Notes: generated by a model from the sequence alone, not told the origin. Positions 43,643 through 52,976 are shown, counted from the stretch's first letter. The stretch: DNA of 64,000 nucleotides from Terraquivivens sp964655015 (GCA_964655015.1 CAZZKR010000011.1:1-64000); one strand, 5' to 3'. Program-made: numbers and translations.

Positions 43643-44401
43643 CTAAACTCTACAGAGCAATCGATTATTTGGTTCAAAATTCAACTCATGCTTAGCGAGC
43701 TCAGAAAAGAGTTTTGGCACGTCCTCAAAATTAATAAAATATTGACATTCCAGTTCCGGAAAATTGTCCTCATGGATCACACCCACGGACACATCAGCAA
43801 TCCTGAAAGCGGGATTGTCCATTTTGCCATCGCCTATGTACATTATGGGACCATTTATACCAAGAGCCTCTTTAATAAAAGATGCCGCAACTCCCTTATC
43901 TGGTCTGATTGGGAAGATATCTAAGAATGGCTCGTATTCGCATCCTTCAACATAAAGCCCAAGCCTTCTCGCGCTTTCTTTAATCCTTTCCATAAACTGC
44001 TTTGCAGGAACCCTTCCATAACGCCAGTCGATGCACAAACCAGCAACTTTCTTATTCCTTAAGGCCTTTATCTCAAAAACGATATCGGAATCTATGGTCA
44101 TCTGAATCAAAACATCCAATAACTTACCAATTACTCTAAGCTTTTGCGTTATATCTTTTCTTATCCAAGCTCTGTCTCCTATGACGACTTCTATTCCACC
44201 TATGCACCCGAACGCATCAACATTCGACAATCTGCTTGCGAGAAACCAGTAGTCCTTCGTACTTATGACAACGAACTTTCCGTACTTTTTTATAGTATCA
44301 ATACTCTCTTCAATTCCTTCTAAGGGTTTCGACTCTATACGTGTAACGTTTTTCGGGGCCAGCGTCCCGTCATAATCTGCGAATATTCCGAACAATTTCA
44401 T
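43643..44401 (-). CDS. HAD-superfamily sugar-phosphate phosphatase
   Basis: A 252-residue phosphatase. Motif I is FADYDGTLAP (about residues 7-16) with the nucleophilic aspartate, motif II is VVISTKD, and motif III/IV is RPDKGVAASFIKEAL and YIGDGKMDNPAF (about 187-215). DYDGTL and the cap-like insert resemble trehalose-6-phosphate and mannosylphosphoglycerate phosphatases. The start overlaps the upstream membrane-protein gene (ATGA, 44398-44401). The glycosyltransferase gene follows 12 bases later, so the three form one operon. Confidence 0.8.
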   Translation of the reverse strand: MKLFGIFADYDGTLAPKNVTRIESKPLEGIEESIDTIKKYGKFVVISTKDYWFLASRLSNVDAFGCIGGIEVVIGDRAWIRKDITQKLRVIGKLLDVLIQMTIDSDIVFEIKALRNKKVAGLCIDWRYGRVPAKQFMERIKESARRLGLYVEGCEYEPFLDIFPIRPDKGVAASFIKEALGINGPIMYIGDGKMDNPAFRIADVSVGVIHEDNFPELECQYFINFEDVPKLFSELAKHELNFEPNNRLLCRV

Positions 44402-45069
44402 CGTTTTTCACCTCTCTTAAGCATACCCTCAATAATTTCTTTAACCCTGTCTTTTAGAGCCCAGCCAACGACGATCCCGAGTATTATTGCTATGGCCCAT
44501 GCTATAGGCGTAGCAAATATGTAAATTATTGTAATATCGATACGCATGTTTGCAAGTGCTACTGTAATTACGATAAAGTACAAGAACACTCTTATGACAT
44601 CCGAAGCCAAGGTTGATAACTCATTCTTGGGCTGACCTTGCTTAACGAGTTCGGCAGTCCAATCAGCGAGTATCAACCCCGCAATGAGGATTATTATGCC
44701 AGCAAAAAGACTTGGAAGGTATGTGAGTATTTGTGAAACCCCTGCAGATAGTTCTGGTATATTCAATGTGTAGAGTGAATAAAGTATGGCAATAAAGTAA
44801 ACTAACCACTTAACGATAGATGCTGAGAATGTGCCTGCAGTGTAACCTGAACTAAGTATTGCTCTACCAATCACTGTCTTACGCATATAATGCTCCCAGC
44901 CTAACTTTCCAACGATTCTTGAGACAAGAGCATAAAGTAACCTGCCGACTATCCAACCAATTAGCAATATGAGCACGAGACTTAATAACCTAGGCGCCCA
45001 CTCGAAAAATCCAGCGGTTAATGTTTTAAGAAACTCTACAGGATCAAACACATAAGTTGTGCTACTCAT
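44398..45069 (-). CDS. Mechanosensitive-channel-like membrane protein
   Basis: A 223-residue protein with about five hydrophobic helices, including repeated 'TM helix' units like those of small mechanosensitive channel relatives (RLLSLVLILLIGWIVGRLLYAL and LPSLFAGIIILIAGLILADW). A final amphipathic stretch, ALKDRVKEIIEGMLKRGEKR, follows. The beta domain of MscS is missing. ATG 45069 is chosen because the longer frame to 45141 would overlap the opposing GT2 remnant. It is translationally coupled to the phosphatase, suggesting a role in osmotic response. Confidence 0.7.
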   Translation of the reverse strand: MSSTTYVFDPVEFLKTLTAGFFEWAPRLLSLVLILLIGWIVGRLLYALVSRIVGKLGWEHYMRKTVIGRAILSSGYTAGTFSASIVKWLVYFIAILYSLYTLNIPELSAGVSQILTYLPSLFAGIIILIAGLILADWTAELVKQGQPKNELSTLASDVIRVFLYFIVITVALANMRIDITIIYIFATPIAWAIAIILGIVVGWALKDRVKEIIEGMLKRGEKR

Positions 45070-45133
45070 GACTTTTAACAACTCTACAAAAAGTTGTGCG
45101 TTATTTAAGTTTTTAATTTGGTGATCAAAAACT

Positions 45134-45341
45134 ATGAACATCTCATGCTCTGTTATGATTATTGTAAGAGATGCCGAAAAGAATATATCAGGCTATCTCT
45201 CTTCATTACTAAATCACGACATTCAAGCCTATAGAAATTATAGCCGTTGATAATTGCTCTACAAGATTCACGGCAAAGAGTGTCGCAAATTTTGATGCGA
45301 AAGTGGTTTATGAATTATCTGTAGGAGGGTCAAAGGCTTAG
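45134..45341 (+). pseudogene. Decayed N-terminal fragment of a GT2 glycosyltransferase
   Basis: Starting at ATG 45134 the frame reads MNISCSVMIIVRDAEKNISGYLSSLLNH..., which matches the start of a family 2 glycosyltransferase (VSIIVxxRNEEKNIxxCLxSLLNQ). It stops at TGA 45248. From about 45228 another frame continues the same protein as EIIAVDNCSTRFTAK (the EIIVVDNxSTDxT motif), then DAKVVYELSVGGSKA, ending in TAG 45339. One frameshift plus a stop thus break the gene, and no later part of a GT2 is seen. The remainder of this 335-base gap has no feature. Confidence 0.8.
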
Positions 45342-45476
45342 GAATAAACCAGCTATTTGAGAATGTGTCAAAAACATAAATGGCTTGAGTTATGCGAGAT
45401 TTACAAAAGTATAAAAGGCTTTAAGAAAGAAGAGTATAATAACCCTCGTTAGAGGTTAAGCTTAGTCACGGTAGGG

Positions 45477-47102
45477 TTGGACTTGAGGAAGCTGGTAGCC
45501 GTTACGATCTTAATCATACTTGTCTGTACGGCATTAGCGCAGTTTGCCGTGGCATCCTCTGAAGAAGTCTATGAAGTTATCAGGAACGTTGAGGTAAGGG
45601 ATGGTGGGTTGATATACGTTTCAGACAATCTTTACATTGGTCCGGGTAAGACGGCAGTAGTCGGGTTTGATATGGCTTTGAAGGATAAGCTAGTTACCTT
45701 TTATGTTGAACAAGCTACAATCGAGGCAAGATACGTGGAAGAGCCACCTTATCTATTCTTCATAGAGATGAAGAATACTGGTGAACAAACCGTCAGGGCG
45801 AATCTAGTAACTGTTTTCAAAAACTTGGTAACTGAGGAAACTTCTAAAACTTTCGTGGCAAATGTTCCGGTGCTGCCCGTACTCAAGAAGACGGTAGCAT
45901 CTTTCTACATGGCAGCACACTTTCCGGAAGGGAGCAAGGTAGAGCTTCCTGAAAGACCTGGTTTCAACTACACTGCCGCGATGGATGGCATATTCATGGA
46001 AGCTAAAGATATTGACCTGCTTACGCCCATGAGTGTTTCTGTGAGGTTTAAGAACGATTACTTTTCAATACTCTTCGTCGAGAGGGCTGAAGTTACGGTT
46101 TCTATCGGAAATCAGAAAGAAATATCTTTCTACCTCAAGATAACTAACCATGGCAAATCTTCTATGAATGAAATTAAGTTGTTGTTACCAAAAAATGCAA
46201 CTTTACTTAATGTTAAGGATAGCCTCGGGACGTTATCGTATAGTTACACACAGGAAAATGGTGTTTTGAAAGTTAAGACAAGGTGGGAAGTCAAAGGTGG
46301 TGAGAAGGTGTCGTTCACGGTCGAGTACCTTGAGCCTTATACCCAAGAACTAGGGAATACGTTCGTTTTGAGCTACCCGTCTCTACTGGATGTAGCATAT
46401 GGTGAATATATCTTAAAAGTTATTTTACCACCTGGCTACGAATTCAAAGAATCTTCACCAGAACCTGAAGAGTTCGTTAAGGACCAGAGCGGTACCACGA
46501 CACTCACCTATATTAGCAGAAGTGTGGCATCCCTCCAACCAAAATCTACTATAAGTATTAATTACATCGTAGGTATGAGCTTCGTACAATATCTTCCGTA
46601 CTTATGGATAGTAACAGTTGGGGTGCTTTTAACAACGGTCATAACTTACAAACTTTCTCGTAAACCAAAGATGCCCGCCCCCTCGGAGGAACTAAAAGAA
46701 ACACTCAAGACGTTGACCTCCGATGTGCTTGGAATTATAAGGACATGCGAAAAGTTAGCCTCTTCGATTCCTTTAGATAAAAAATCATTAAGCAAGTGGT
46801 CAAGAAGCGTTTACGAAAGCGAACTTGTGAGTATGAAAAGGGATGCGGACAGGATTGGCGCATTAAGGAAGAGACTTGGAGGTTTTCCGGAGATTACGTC
46901 AAAACTTAGCTCTCTTGAAGTGCACATTACGGAATTATTGGGCATCATGACGGCGCTTGGCAGGACGGTAGAAGACTTCAGATTGGGAAGAATAGGGAAA
47001 GCGGCATATGAAAGAATAACAAAAGAGTATACAAAGGACGTTTCGACATTCGCATCCCGAATAATAGATACGATAAGGGATATAGAAGCATCCTTAAAAT
47101 AA
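45477..47102 (+). CDS. Secreted or membrane-anchored beta-rich protein with C-terminal coiled coil
   Basis: A 541-residue protein of unknown function. It has an N-terminal signal peptide (LVAVTILIILVCTALAQFAVA, cleavage near residue 27), an extracellular beta-rich part of about 350 residues with repeats resembling the adhesion/CARDB type (VSIGNQKEISFYLKITNHG), one transmembrane helix near residue 375-395, and a cytoplasmic tail with helical coiled-coil segments. TTG starts are at 45477 and 45483. It may take part in the cell envelope or in sensing. The adjacent gene converges immediately at its end. Confidence 0.75.
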   Translation: MDLRKLVAVTILIILVCTALAQFAVASSEEVYEVIRNVEVRDGGLIYVSDNLYIGPGKTAVVGFDMALKDKLVTFYVEQATIEARYVEEPPYLFFIEMKNTGEQTVRANLVTVFKNLVTEETSKTFVANVPVLPVLKKTVASFYMAAHFPEGSKVELPERPGFNYTAAMDGIFMEAKDIDLLTPMSVSVRFKNDYFSILFVERAEVTVSIGNQKEISFYLKITNHGKSSMNEIKLLLPKNATLLNVKDSLGTLSYSYTQENGVLKVKTRWEVKGGEKVSFTVEYLEPYTQELGNTFVLSYPSLLDVAYGEYILKVILPPGYEFKESSPEPEEFVKDQSGTTTLTYISRSVASLQPKSTISINYIVGMSFVQYLPYLWIVTVGVLLTTVITYKLSRKPKMPAPSEELKETLKTLTSDVLGIIRTCEKLASSIPLDKKSLSKWSRSVYESELVSMKRDADRIGALRKRLGGFPEITSKLSSLEVHITELLGIMTALGRTVEDFRLGRIGKAAYERITKEYTKDVSTFASRIIDTIRDIEASLK

Positions 47103-48176
47103 TTATCGCGCGCTACTTTTGGATAGTGCTTTTTTTAACCATTCAGCCACAACTTTTGCAGGGTTAACCATCCTTCGCTTAAGTCTATTAGCAAGTTTCA
47201 TTTGATTATCCCTAACATCCTCAGCGTGCTTTAGTACTTTTGAGATTTCTTTCAGTGCGCTCTGCCAACTCTTAAAGTGCTTTAGAGCGCCAACGTCTAT
47301 AAGGTAACGGTGGACGGCAGGGAGCCTTCCCGGATAGACCGATATAGTAGGCACGCCCATCAATACGGCCTCTTGCGTCATAGTTCCGCCACCGCCAACG
47401 AAAAGTGATGCGTAATATACTATGCTGTGATCCGATACCGGTCTCTCAAATATAATGGCGTTTTTGCCCAAACTTTTTAGCTGTATTGCCTGTTCACCGT
47501 ACCTTGGTAATATGACAAGCTTGACGCCGCTAAGATTTGATGCTAATTTCTCCACCAGTCTCATTACATATTCTGTATTAATTCCTATAAGGTATGATGC
47601 TTGTGTTTCAGGCATTCTTAGGAGGACATAGTTGAACTCATCAATACCAAACTCGTACAGTATTCGCTTGCTTGGTCTGAAACCGTCCAACCAAGCCACG
47701 GGATCCAAAGCTCTATACTTTAATACTTTGCGACCGCTTATCCCATACTTTACCCACTCGTCCTTTGGAATTATCCACGGTGTGAAAACATAATTTGAAA
47801 GTGGGACACAGTATCTGTTAACCGGAGATTCCGGAGTGTCTGACAGAAGAATATGTGGAATACCCAGACCGAAGGATATTCTTGTCATATCAAGCGAACC
47901 GCTTGATACACAGATATCGGGCGAATGCTCTTCGATAATATCAACAAGCTCTACAGTCCTCTTAACACTTGTCTTAAGCTTTCCAAGAAGAGACCCACCA
48001 CCAAATTCTCCAACGATGATAATGTCTCTACGACCAACATCCTCCAGTATTGGTGTAAGCTGTTCGTATCTTCTAGAGGTAAGCAACACTTCTATGCCAT
48101 ACTCCCTTAATACTTTCTCTATTGATGTAAAAAACCAAAACTGCTTGGGCGTTAGTATATCAAACCATGCCTTCAA
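47103..48176 (-). CDS. DUF354-family glycosyltransferase-like protein
   Basis: A 357-residue GT-B-like protein of the archaeal DUF354 family, related to UDP-GlcNAc 2-epimerase and MurG folds. It starts AWFDILTPKQFWFF, and the family signature VGGGGTMTQEAVLMGVPTISV lies near residues 260-280. Members sit in polysaccharide clusters and are presumed to transfer or epimerise sugars. It converges with the secreted-protein gene and diverges from the GlcNAc-1-phosphate transferase gene. Confidence 0.8.
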   Translation of the reverse strand: MKAWFDILTPKQFWFFTSIEKVLREYGIEVLLTSRRYEQLTPILEDVGRRDIIIVGEFGGGSLLGKLKTSVKRTVELVDIIEEHSPDICVSSGSLDMTRISFGLGIPHILLSDTPESPVNRYCVPLSNYVFTPWIIPKDEWVKYGISGRKVLKYRALDPVAWLDGFRPSKRILYEFGIDEFNYVLLRMPETQASYLIGINTEYVMRLVEKLASNLSGVKLVILPRYGEQAIQLKSLGKNAIIFERPVSDHSIVYYASLFVGGGGTMTQEAVLMGVPTISVYPGRLPAVHRYLIDVGALKHFKSWQSALKEISKVLKHAEDVRDNQMKLANRLKRRMVNPAKVVAEWLKKALSKSSAR

Positions 48177-48269
48177 GAATTTTCATCCCCAATCATCCAA
48201 AAATGCGTGAAACGTGAGTAATAACGCTTATTCGATAATAAGGAAAAAATTAATAGGTTAGGGAACAGA

Positions 48270-49271
48270 ATGAACAATCACATGTACACCACAGTGTTGC
48301 TGCTGTTTATTTCGTTTATTCTGTCTGCCCTCCTATCTTACGCATTAGTGCCTTTTGTAAAGAATTTGGCCAAAAAGGCTAATCTATTCGGTGTTGACGT
48401 TCACAAAAGTTGGAGACCATTAATTCCGAAGATAGGAGGCATAGCGATTTTTGTTGGTGTTACAGTATCTATTCTGATAACGTCTTTTTTGTTTAACATG
48501 GTTGATAATAGGGTTTTAGCATTCATCATATCGACGGAATTGGCAGCAATTGTGGGTCTATGGGAGGATTTTAGGGAACTGAATCCGGTTTTAAAGCCAG
48601 TATTATTAGCGTTAGTAGGACTCCCGATAGTTTTTATGGGCGCTTACTACCCGTACCCGAATCTACCGTTTGTCGGTAAGAGAACGCTGACAATACTCTA
48701 TCCGATACTCGTGCCCATAGCCTTCACGATAGTGACCAACGCCATCAACAGTATGGATGTACTTAATGGCTCTATGACCTTCACATCACTTGTAGCTGCA
48801 TCTACTATTTTTCTAATAACCTTGATTAAGGGTAACGTTCTTACAGCTTATTTATGTGCTGCACTCCTAGGTTCCTTAACGGTCTTCGCATATTATAACA
48901 AGTATCCGGCAAAACTTTTCCCTGGAAACATAGGTAGCTTATACGTTGGTGCCAGTTTAATATCCATAGCAATAATCGGCAGTGTTGAGATAGCTTTACT
49001 CGTAACAATACTTCCACAGATAACGAATGAGTTTCACATAATATATTCTATGAGAGGTTTTAGGTCCGCAAAGAATTTATCCGAAAGACCCGTTTTTGTA
49101 GAAAACGATATGTTAACCGCAAACCCCTCAAAAAAAGCTCCTTTGACACTTGTAAGGATGCTTACATCCAAATGTAGTTTATCAGAAAGTGAAGCGGTAA
49201 ATATGCTTGTTATCATTTCAATATTTTCTGCAATTCTCGCACTTATCACAGAGTTTTTCTTCATAAAGTGA
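48270..49271 (+). CDS. Polyprenyl-phosphate GlcNAc-1-phosphate transferase
   Basis: A 333-residue integral membrane enzyme with about ten helices of the MraY/WecA/GPT family. Conserved cytoplasmic-loop signatures are HKSWRPLIPKIGGIAIF (about residues 47-63), LWEDFRE (about 98-104), NAINSMDVLNGSM (about 159-171) with the magnesium-binding aspartate, and LFPGNIGSLYVGA. It would start lipid-linked oligosaccharide synthesis for N-glycosylation (AglH-like) from UDP-GlcNAc and dolichyl phosphate. The next gene starts one base after its stop. Confidence 0.85.
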   Translation: MNNHMYTTVLLLFISFILSALLSYALVPFVKNLAKKANLFGVDVHKSWRPLIPKIGGIAIFVGVTVSILITSFLFNMVDNRVLAFIISTELAAIVGLWEDFRELNPVLKPVLLALVGLPIVFMGAYYPYPNLPFVGKRTLTILYPILVPIAFTIVTNAINSMDVLNGSMTFTSLVAASTIFLITLIKGNVLTAYLCAALLGSLTVFAYYNKYPAKLFPGNIGSLYVGASLISIAIIGSVEIALLVTILPQITNEFHIIYSMRGFRSAKNLSERPVFVENDMLTANPSKKAPLTLVRMLTSKCSLSESEAVNMLVIISIFSAILALITEFFFIK

Positions 49272-49272
49272 G

Positions 49273-49572
49273 ATGAGCACCATGTCGAATATGAAAGATA
49301 AAATCTTCACGATATGCATGCTCACCACCTTCCTACTTATCGTGTGGGGTATGTTCCTTTGCGTACTTTATTTGATGTCAGTTTTTGTAATCCCGCTGAG
49401 CGTACCGCACCACGAACCTCTACTAATTTCGATATACAGGATTGGTATGGCTTTCCTAGTCCTTATAGCTTGGGTCGTTATATGGCATAGGCTTGCGATA
49501 TTCTGGTTATATAGGATTTTGAGGAGGAGTAACGGACATGGTGTGTCTAGACAGAACGATAGTTCAAGTTGA
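49273..49572 (+). CDS. Small membrane protein in the glycan operon
   Basis: A 99-residue protein with two hydrophobic helices (IFTICMLTTFLLIVWGMFLC and AFLVLIAWVVIWHRLAIFW) and a basic, serine-rich tail. No family is recognised. The tight spacing (1 base after the transferase, 35-base overlap with the next gene) suggests it serves the same pathway, perhaps as an accessory subunit. The alternative start ATG 49282 is equally possible. Confidence 0.6.
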   Translation: MSTMSNMKDKIFTICMLTTFLLIVWGMFLCVLYLMSVFVIPLSVPHHEPLLISIYRIGMAFLVLIAWVVIWHRLAIFWLYRILRRSNGHGVSRQNDSSS

Positions 49573-50704
49573 TGTTTCCGTTAATGGTATACCGACAGCC
49601 GTCAAGATGGCAAACTCGGGATATAAGGTGACTTTAGCTACAACTAGTGATTATGTCGCATCCCAGTTGAGGGAGTACCGACCGTCATTACATAGAGTAC
49701 CCAAGCCGATTTTCACGAAACTCTTATTAGAAGGAGCACTTACAGTAACGACAGATTTAGAAAACGCCTTAGCATCATCAAAAACCGTACTTGTAACGAC
49801 TCATGCACTGGGAAGTGAAGAGAAAATAAAAAATGTAATAAATCTCTTTAAGCAAATAGCGCCCTATATACTACCAAACTCTTTACTAATTTACGGCGGG
49901 CTAGCTCCTCCAGGAACAATGGAAGAAATTGTAAACATACTTGATAAATATTCGCGATTCGACGTGAAGAAGGAAATTAACGTAACCCTAGTTACACCTT
50001 TGGATGCCCAAACAGAAGCATACATAATATGCTCGCCTAACTTTGAAGCGGCCAACCTCACGAAGGAATTCATGTCAATTTTTATCCCATTGGACATGAT
50101 AAGGTTGTGTAACAGATTTAGGGAGGCAGAGATAGCTAATTTGCTACTTGTAGCAAAACGGACAATCACGAAGGCACTATCATCTTACGCTTTGTTGATG
50201 TTTAAACAAATGGATATTGACATCAAAAATGCTTTGAACTTTTCTGGATGTAAAGCGGCAACGGCAATAGGAGACGATCCAGTGTCCGAAATGGTGATAA
50301 ATTATTTGATGTCTGAAGAGAGAAGATTGCCACAAAGATTGACGTTCATGCGTAATATTACTCGGATGAGAAGGTTGTTGTTGGAAGCAATCGCTACGAA
50401 CCTTAAGCGGGAAATTAAGTCAGCATCAAAAAAGAGTAAAGATTTAAGGATTGCATGCGTTTTTGAACGGGAATCCGATAAGGAGCTAGTAAATATCATA
50501 TTACCAAAAAAGGGAGTTAAAGTTCATTTTTATAGCGTAGACGAGATTGAATCAAGAGTTAATGCAAGTATAGAGAAAGTAATTCCGTTTAACGCAAATC
50601 TAATAATTTTAGCGGCACGGCCACAAAGCATCTCAGAGCAGATGGTGCATAAGTTGGAGGAAGAAGCCAAACTCATAAATTTAGGTTGCATCGTTTCCAT
50701 TTAA
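49538..50704 (+). CDS. Degenerate UDP-sugar dehydrogenase-like protein
   Basis: A 388-residue protein with the three-part plan of UDP-glucose/UDP-ManNAc dehydrogenases. The N-terminal Rossmann part has VTTDLENALASSKTVLVTTHA and PNSLLIYGGLAPPGTMEEIV in the right places, and a helical middle and C-terminal domain follow. However, the glycine-rich GxGxxG loop is replaced by VDVSVNGIPTA, the catalytic lysine position reads REAEIANLLLVAK, and no GPCFPKD-type cysteine motif is seen. It is most likely a pseudo-enzyme or has lost NAD-dependent oxidation. Overlap with the preceding gene suggests cotranscription. Confidence 0.6.
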   Translation: MVCLDRTIVQVDVSVNGIPTAVKMANSGYKVTLATTSDYVASQLREYRPSLHRVPKPIFTKLLLEGALTVTTDLENALASSKTVLVTTHALGSEEKIKNVINLFKQIAPYILPNSLLIYGGLAPPGTMEEIVNILDKYSRFDVKKEINVTLVTPLDAQTEAYIICSPNFEAANLTKEFMSIFIPLDMIRLCNRFREAEIANLLLVAKRTITKALSSYALLMFKQMDIDIKNALNFSGCKAATAIGDDPVSEMVINYLMSEERRLPQRLTFMRNITRMRRLLLEAIATNLKREIKSASKKSKDLRIACVFERESDKELVNIILPKKGVKVHFYSVDEIESRVNASIEKVIPFNANLIILAARPQSISEQMVHKLEEEAKLINLGCIVSI

Positions 50705-50782
50705 GCTATTCTAGAAACGTAGAATGCATCTTCTACTTTTCGAATGAATAACACTTAAAAAGCAATCGCACGGAAGAGTGAT

Positions 50783-51772
50783 ATGTCCGTGGGAATGCGA
50801 GAGATTAATGTTGCAATAATTGGTGCAGGTTTTTGGGGCAGAAATCATGCGAGGGTACTTAAAGAGATATCTGGTGTTAAGTTAACCCACGTTTGCGATA
50901 TAGATATAAACAGAGCAAAGGAATTGGCGTTGAGGTACGGGATTCCAAAATACACGACAAACTATAAGGAAGTTCTATCCGACGACGTCGATGCGGTTAT
51001 TATATGTACACCATCAACCACTCATGCTGAGATAGCTCTTGCGGTTATAAGGGAAGAAAAGCATGTTTTAATAGAGAAACCTATGGCTACCACGATAAGG
51101 CAGGCGGAGGACATAGTCGCTGAAGCAAGACGTAATAAGAGTATGGTGATGGTCGGTTTCATAGAAAGGTTTAATCCAGCAGTCGAGTTAGGAAAGGAAC
51201 TAATAGAAAACGGCGAGATAGGCCGTATCATACTCTCCTATAGCAAGAGAATAGGTAGCTGGCCTGAAAGGATAGGTGACATAGGTGTCGTGAAAGATAC
51301 GGCTATACATGACATAGACTTGGCAATGTATATATTTAATGCTGAACCAATCAGTGTATATGCTAAGGGAGGCTCCATAAAGCATAAACTCGAGGACCAT
51401 GTTCAAGCCGTTTTATCATTTGAGGGTAACAAGAGCGCATTGATAGAGGCCAATTGGCTTACGCCTAGGAAGAAGCGTGAAATGCATATAACCGGCGAGG
51501 ATGGTGTTATTAGCATACAGTTCATTTTAAGAGAGATTGTCGTGGAAAAGGCTGAAGGTAGCAGATCCCCGATGGTGAAGCAGGTTGAACCCCTAATGGC
51601 AGAGGTGCAGTATTTTATAAACTGTATCAGAAACGATGAGAAACCGTTAGTCAGTGAAGTTGAAGGATTAAAGGCTACACTCGTTGCAGAGGCTATACTC
51701 GAGTCCATGAAGACGGGAGCTGTTGTGAACCTAGAAGAGTTTAAAGATAGGGAGTTGACTATAACAATCTAA
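50783..51772 (+). CDS. Gfo/Idh/MocA-family NAD(P)-dependent oxidoreductase
   Basis: A 329-residue oxidoreductase. The Rossmann motif VAIIGAGFWGRNHARVL (about residues 10-26) is intact, followed by VIICTPSTTHAEIALAVI, the catalytic EKPMATT motif (about 99-105), and TAIHDIDLAMY with the active-site His-Asp (about 172-182). Relatives oxidise sugars such as UDP-GlcNAc C3, consistent with the glycan genes just upstream. It could replace or complement the degenerate dehydrogenase encoded before it. Confidence 0.85.
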   Translation: MSVGMREINVAIIGAGFWGRNHARVLKEISGVKLTHVCDIDINRAKELALRYGIPKYTTNYKEVLSDDVDAVIICTPSTTHAEIALAVIREEKHVLIEKPMATTIRQAEDIVAEARRNKSMVMVGFIERFNPAVELGKELIENGEIGRIILSYSKRIGSWPERIGDIGVVKDTAIHDIDLAMYIFNAEPISVYAKGGSIKHKLEDHVQAVLSFEGNKSALIEANWLTPRKKREMHITGEDGVISIQFILREIVVEKAEGSRSPMVKQVEPLMAEVQYFINCIRNDEKPLVSEVEGLKATLVAEAILESMKTGAVVNLEEFKDRELTITI

Positions 51773-51801
51773 AGTTTATACGTGAACATGAAGGTGGTTT
51801 T

Positions 51802-52845
51802 ATGTCTAAGGAATTACGGACAGTTTTTTGGAAAGGTACGCAGGTCAAGCTCATAGACCAAAGAAAACTTCCATCAAAGTTGGTCTACATCAGTTGCAGG
51901 AACTACAGAGAAGTCGCCGCTGCTATTAAAAACATGACGGTCAGGGGTGCTCCGGCTATAGGTGTAGCCGCGGCAATGGGTATGGCATTGGCGGCTAAGA
52001 GTAGCAAAGGTAAGAGTATGGAGAAGCTCATGTCAGAGCTGGAGAAAGCAAAAAACGTCCTAGCATCAACAAGACCTACGGCCATAAACCTTTACTGGGC
52101 ACTCGAAAGAATCATGAAAGTCGCTAGGGAAGCAGCTAAGAGTGGAGATACCGAAAAAGTCATCTTGAGTGTGCTGGAAGAAGCTAAGAAGATGGCGGAT
52201 GAGGATGTAGAAACAAATAAGGCTATAGGAAAACACGGCTCTACGTTAATAAAAGATGGTGATACTATACTAACGCATTGTAATGCTGGCTCCCTTGCAA
52301 CTGTCGGTTATGGAACGGCCCTCGGTGTAATAAGAGCCGCATTCGAGGAAGGGAAATCTATCTCAGTCATAGCTACCGAGACTAGGCCTAAGTTACAAGG
52401 TGCAAGGCTGACTGCCTTTGAACTAAAAATGATGGGAATTCCGTTCAAACTCATCACGGATGGTATGGTGGGTTATGTTATGCAACAGGGTTTAGTAAAT
52501 AAAGTTGTGGTCGGAGCCGACAGGATTCTAGCAAGAAGCGGTCATGTTGTAAATAAAATAGGCACCCTCACGATAGCCATAGTAGCCAAACACTTTGGCA
52601 TACCGTTCTATGTCGCCGCGCCTACCTCCACAATAGACTTTGAGAGTAAGCCAGAGGACGTTGTCATAGAGTTTAGGGACGAGAACGAAGTGCACTATAT
52701 TGGTAGGGCAAGAATAACACCAAAAGGTGTAAGGGCCATAAACCCAGCTTTCGACATGACACCACCTGAACTCATTACAGCAGTTATCACCGAGAAGGGA
52801 ATATATGAACCATCTCGCCTTATGGAGCTTTACCACAATGCTTAG
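51802..52845 (+). CDS. mtnA: Methylthioribose-1-phosphate isomerase family protein
   Basis: A 347-residue member of the eIF2B-like isomerase family. Motifs are TVRGAPAIGVAAAMG (about residues 46-60), HCNAGSLATVGYGTALGVI (about 153-171) with the catalytic cysteine, ETRPKLQGARLTAFEL (about 193-208), and VVVGADRI (about 233-240) with the catalytic aspartate. It would convert methylthioribose-1-phosphate to methylthioribulose-1-phosphate in methionine salvage. Archaeal relatives may instead act on ribose-1,5-bisphosphate, but the sequence looks closer to MtnA. Confidence 0.88.
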   Translation: MSKELRTVFWKGTQVKLIDQRKLPSKLVYISCRNYREVAAAIKNMTVRGAPAIGVAAAMGMALAAKSSKGKSMEKLMSELEKAKNVLASTRPTAINLYWALERIMKVAREAAKSGDTEKVILSVLEEAKKMADEDVETNKAIGKHGSTLIKDGDTILTHCNAGSLATVGYGTALGVIRAAFEEGKSISVIATETRPKLQGARLTAFELKMMGIPFKLITDGMVGYVMQQGLVNKVVVGADRILARSGHVVNKIGTLTIAIVAKHFGIPFYVAAPTSTIDFESKPEDVVIEFRDENEVHYIGRARITPKGVRAINPAFDMTPPELITAVITEKGIYEPSRLMELYHNA

Positions 52846-52976
52846 AATTAGTATAAAAAAAGATTGAGCGAGTAACCTCCAATTTAAGTGAGCCGAGGGT
52901 AGGCATATAAAATACGCAAGTGTCCAAACGAGCTTAATAAGTAAAACCTTTATCGCACAAAGAATTCTTTTTATTT

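Noticed and set aside
43541..43924. 127-codon forward frame opposite the GT4/phosphatase junction
   Set aside because: It covers the junction of two confident minus-strand genes and shows no protein-like motifs.
45070..45141. Longer start of the mechanosensitive-like gene at 45141
   Set aside because: The extra residues are non-conserved in character and overlap the start of the GT2 remnant on the other strand; ATG 45069 gives a more usual N-terminus.
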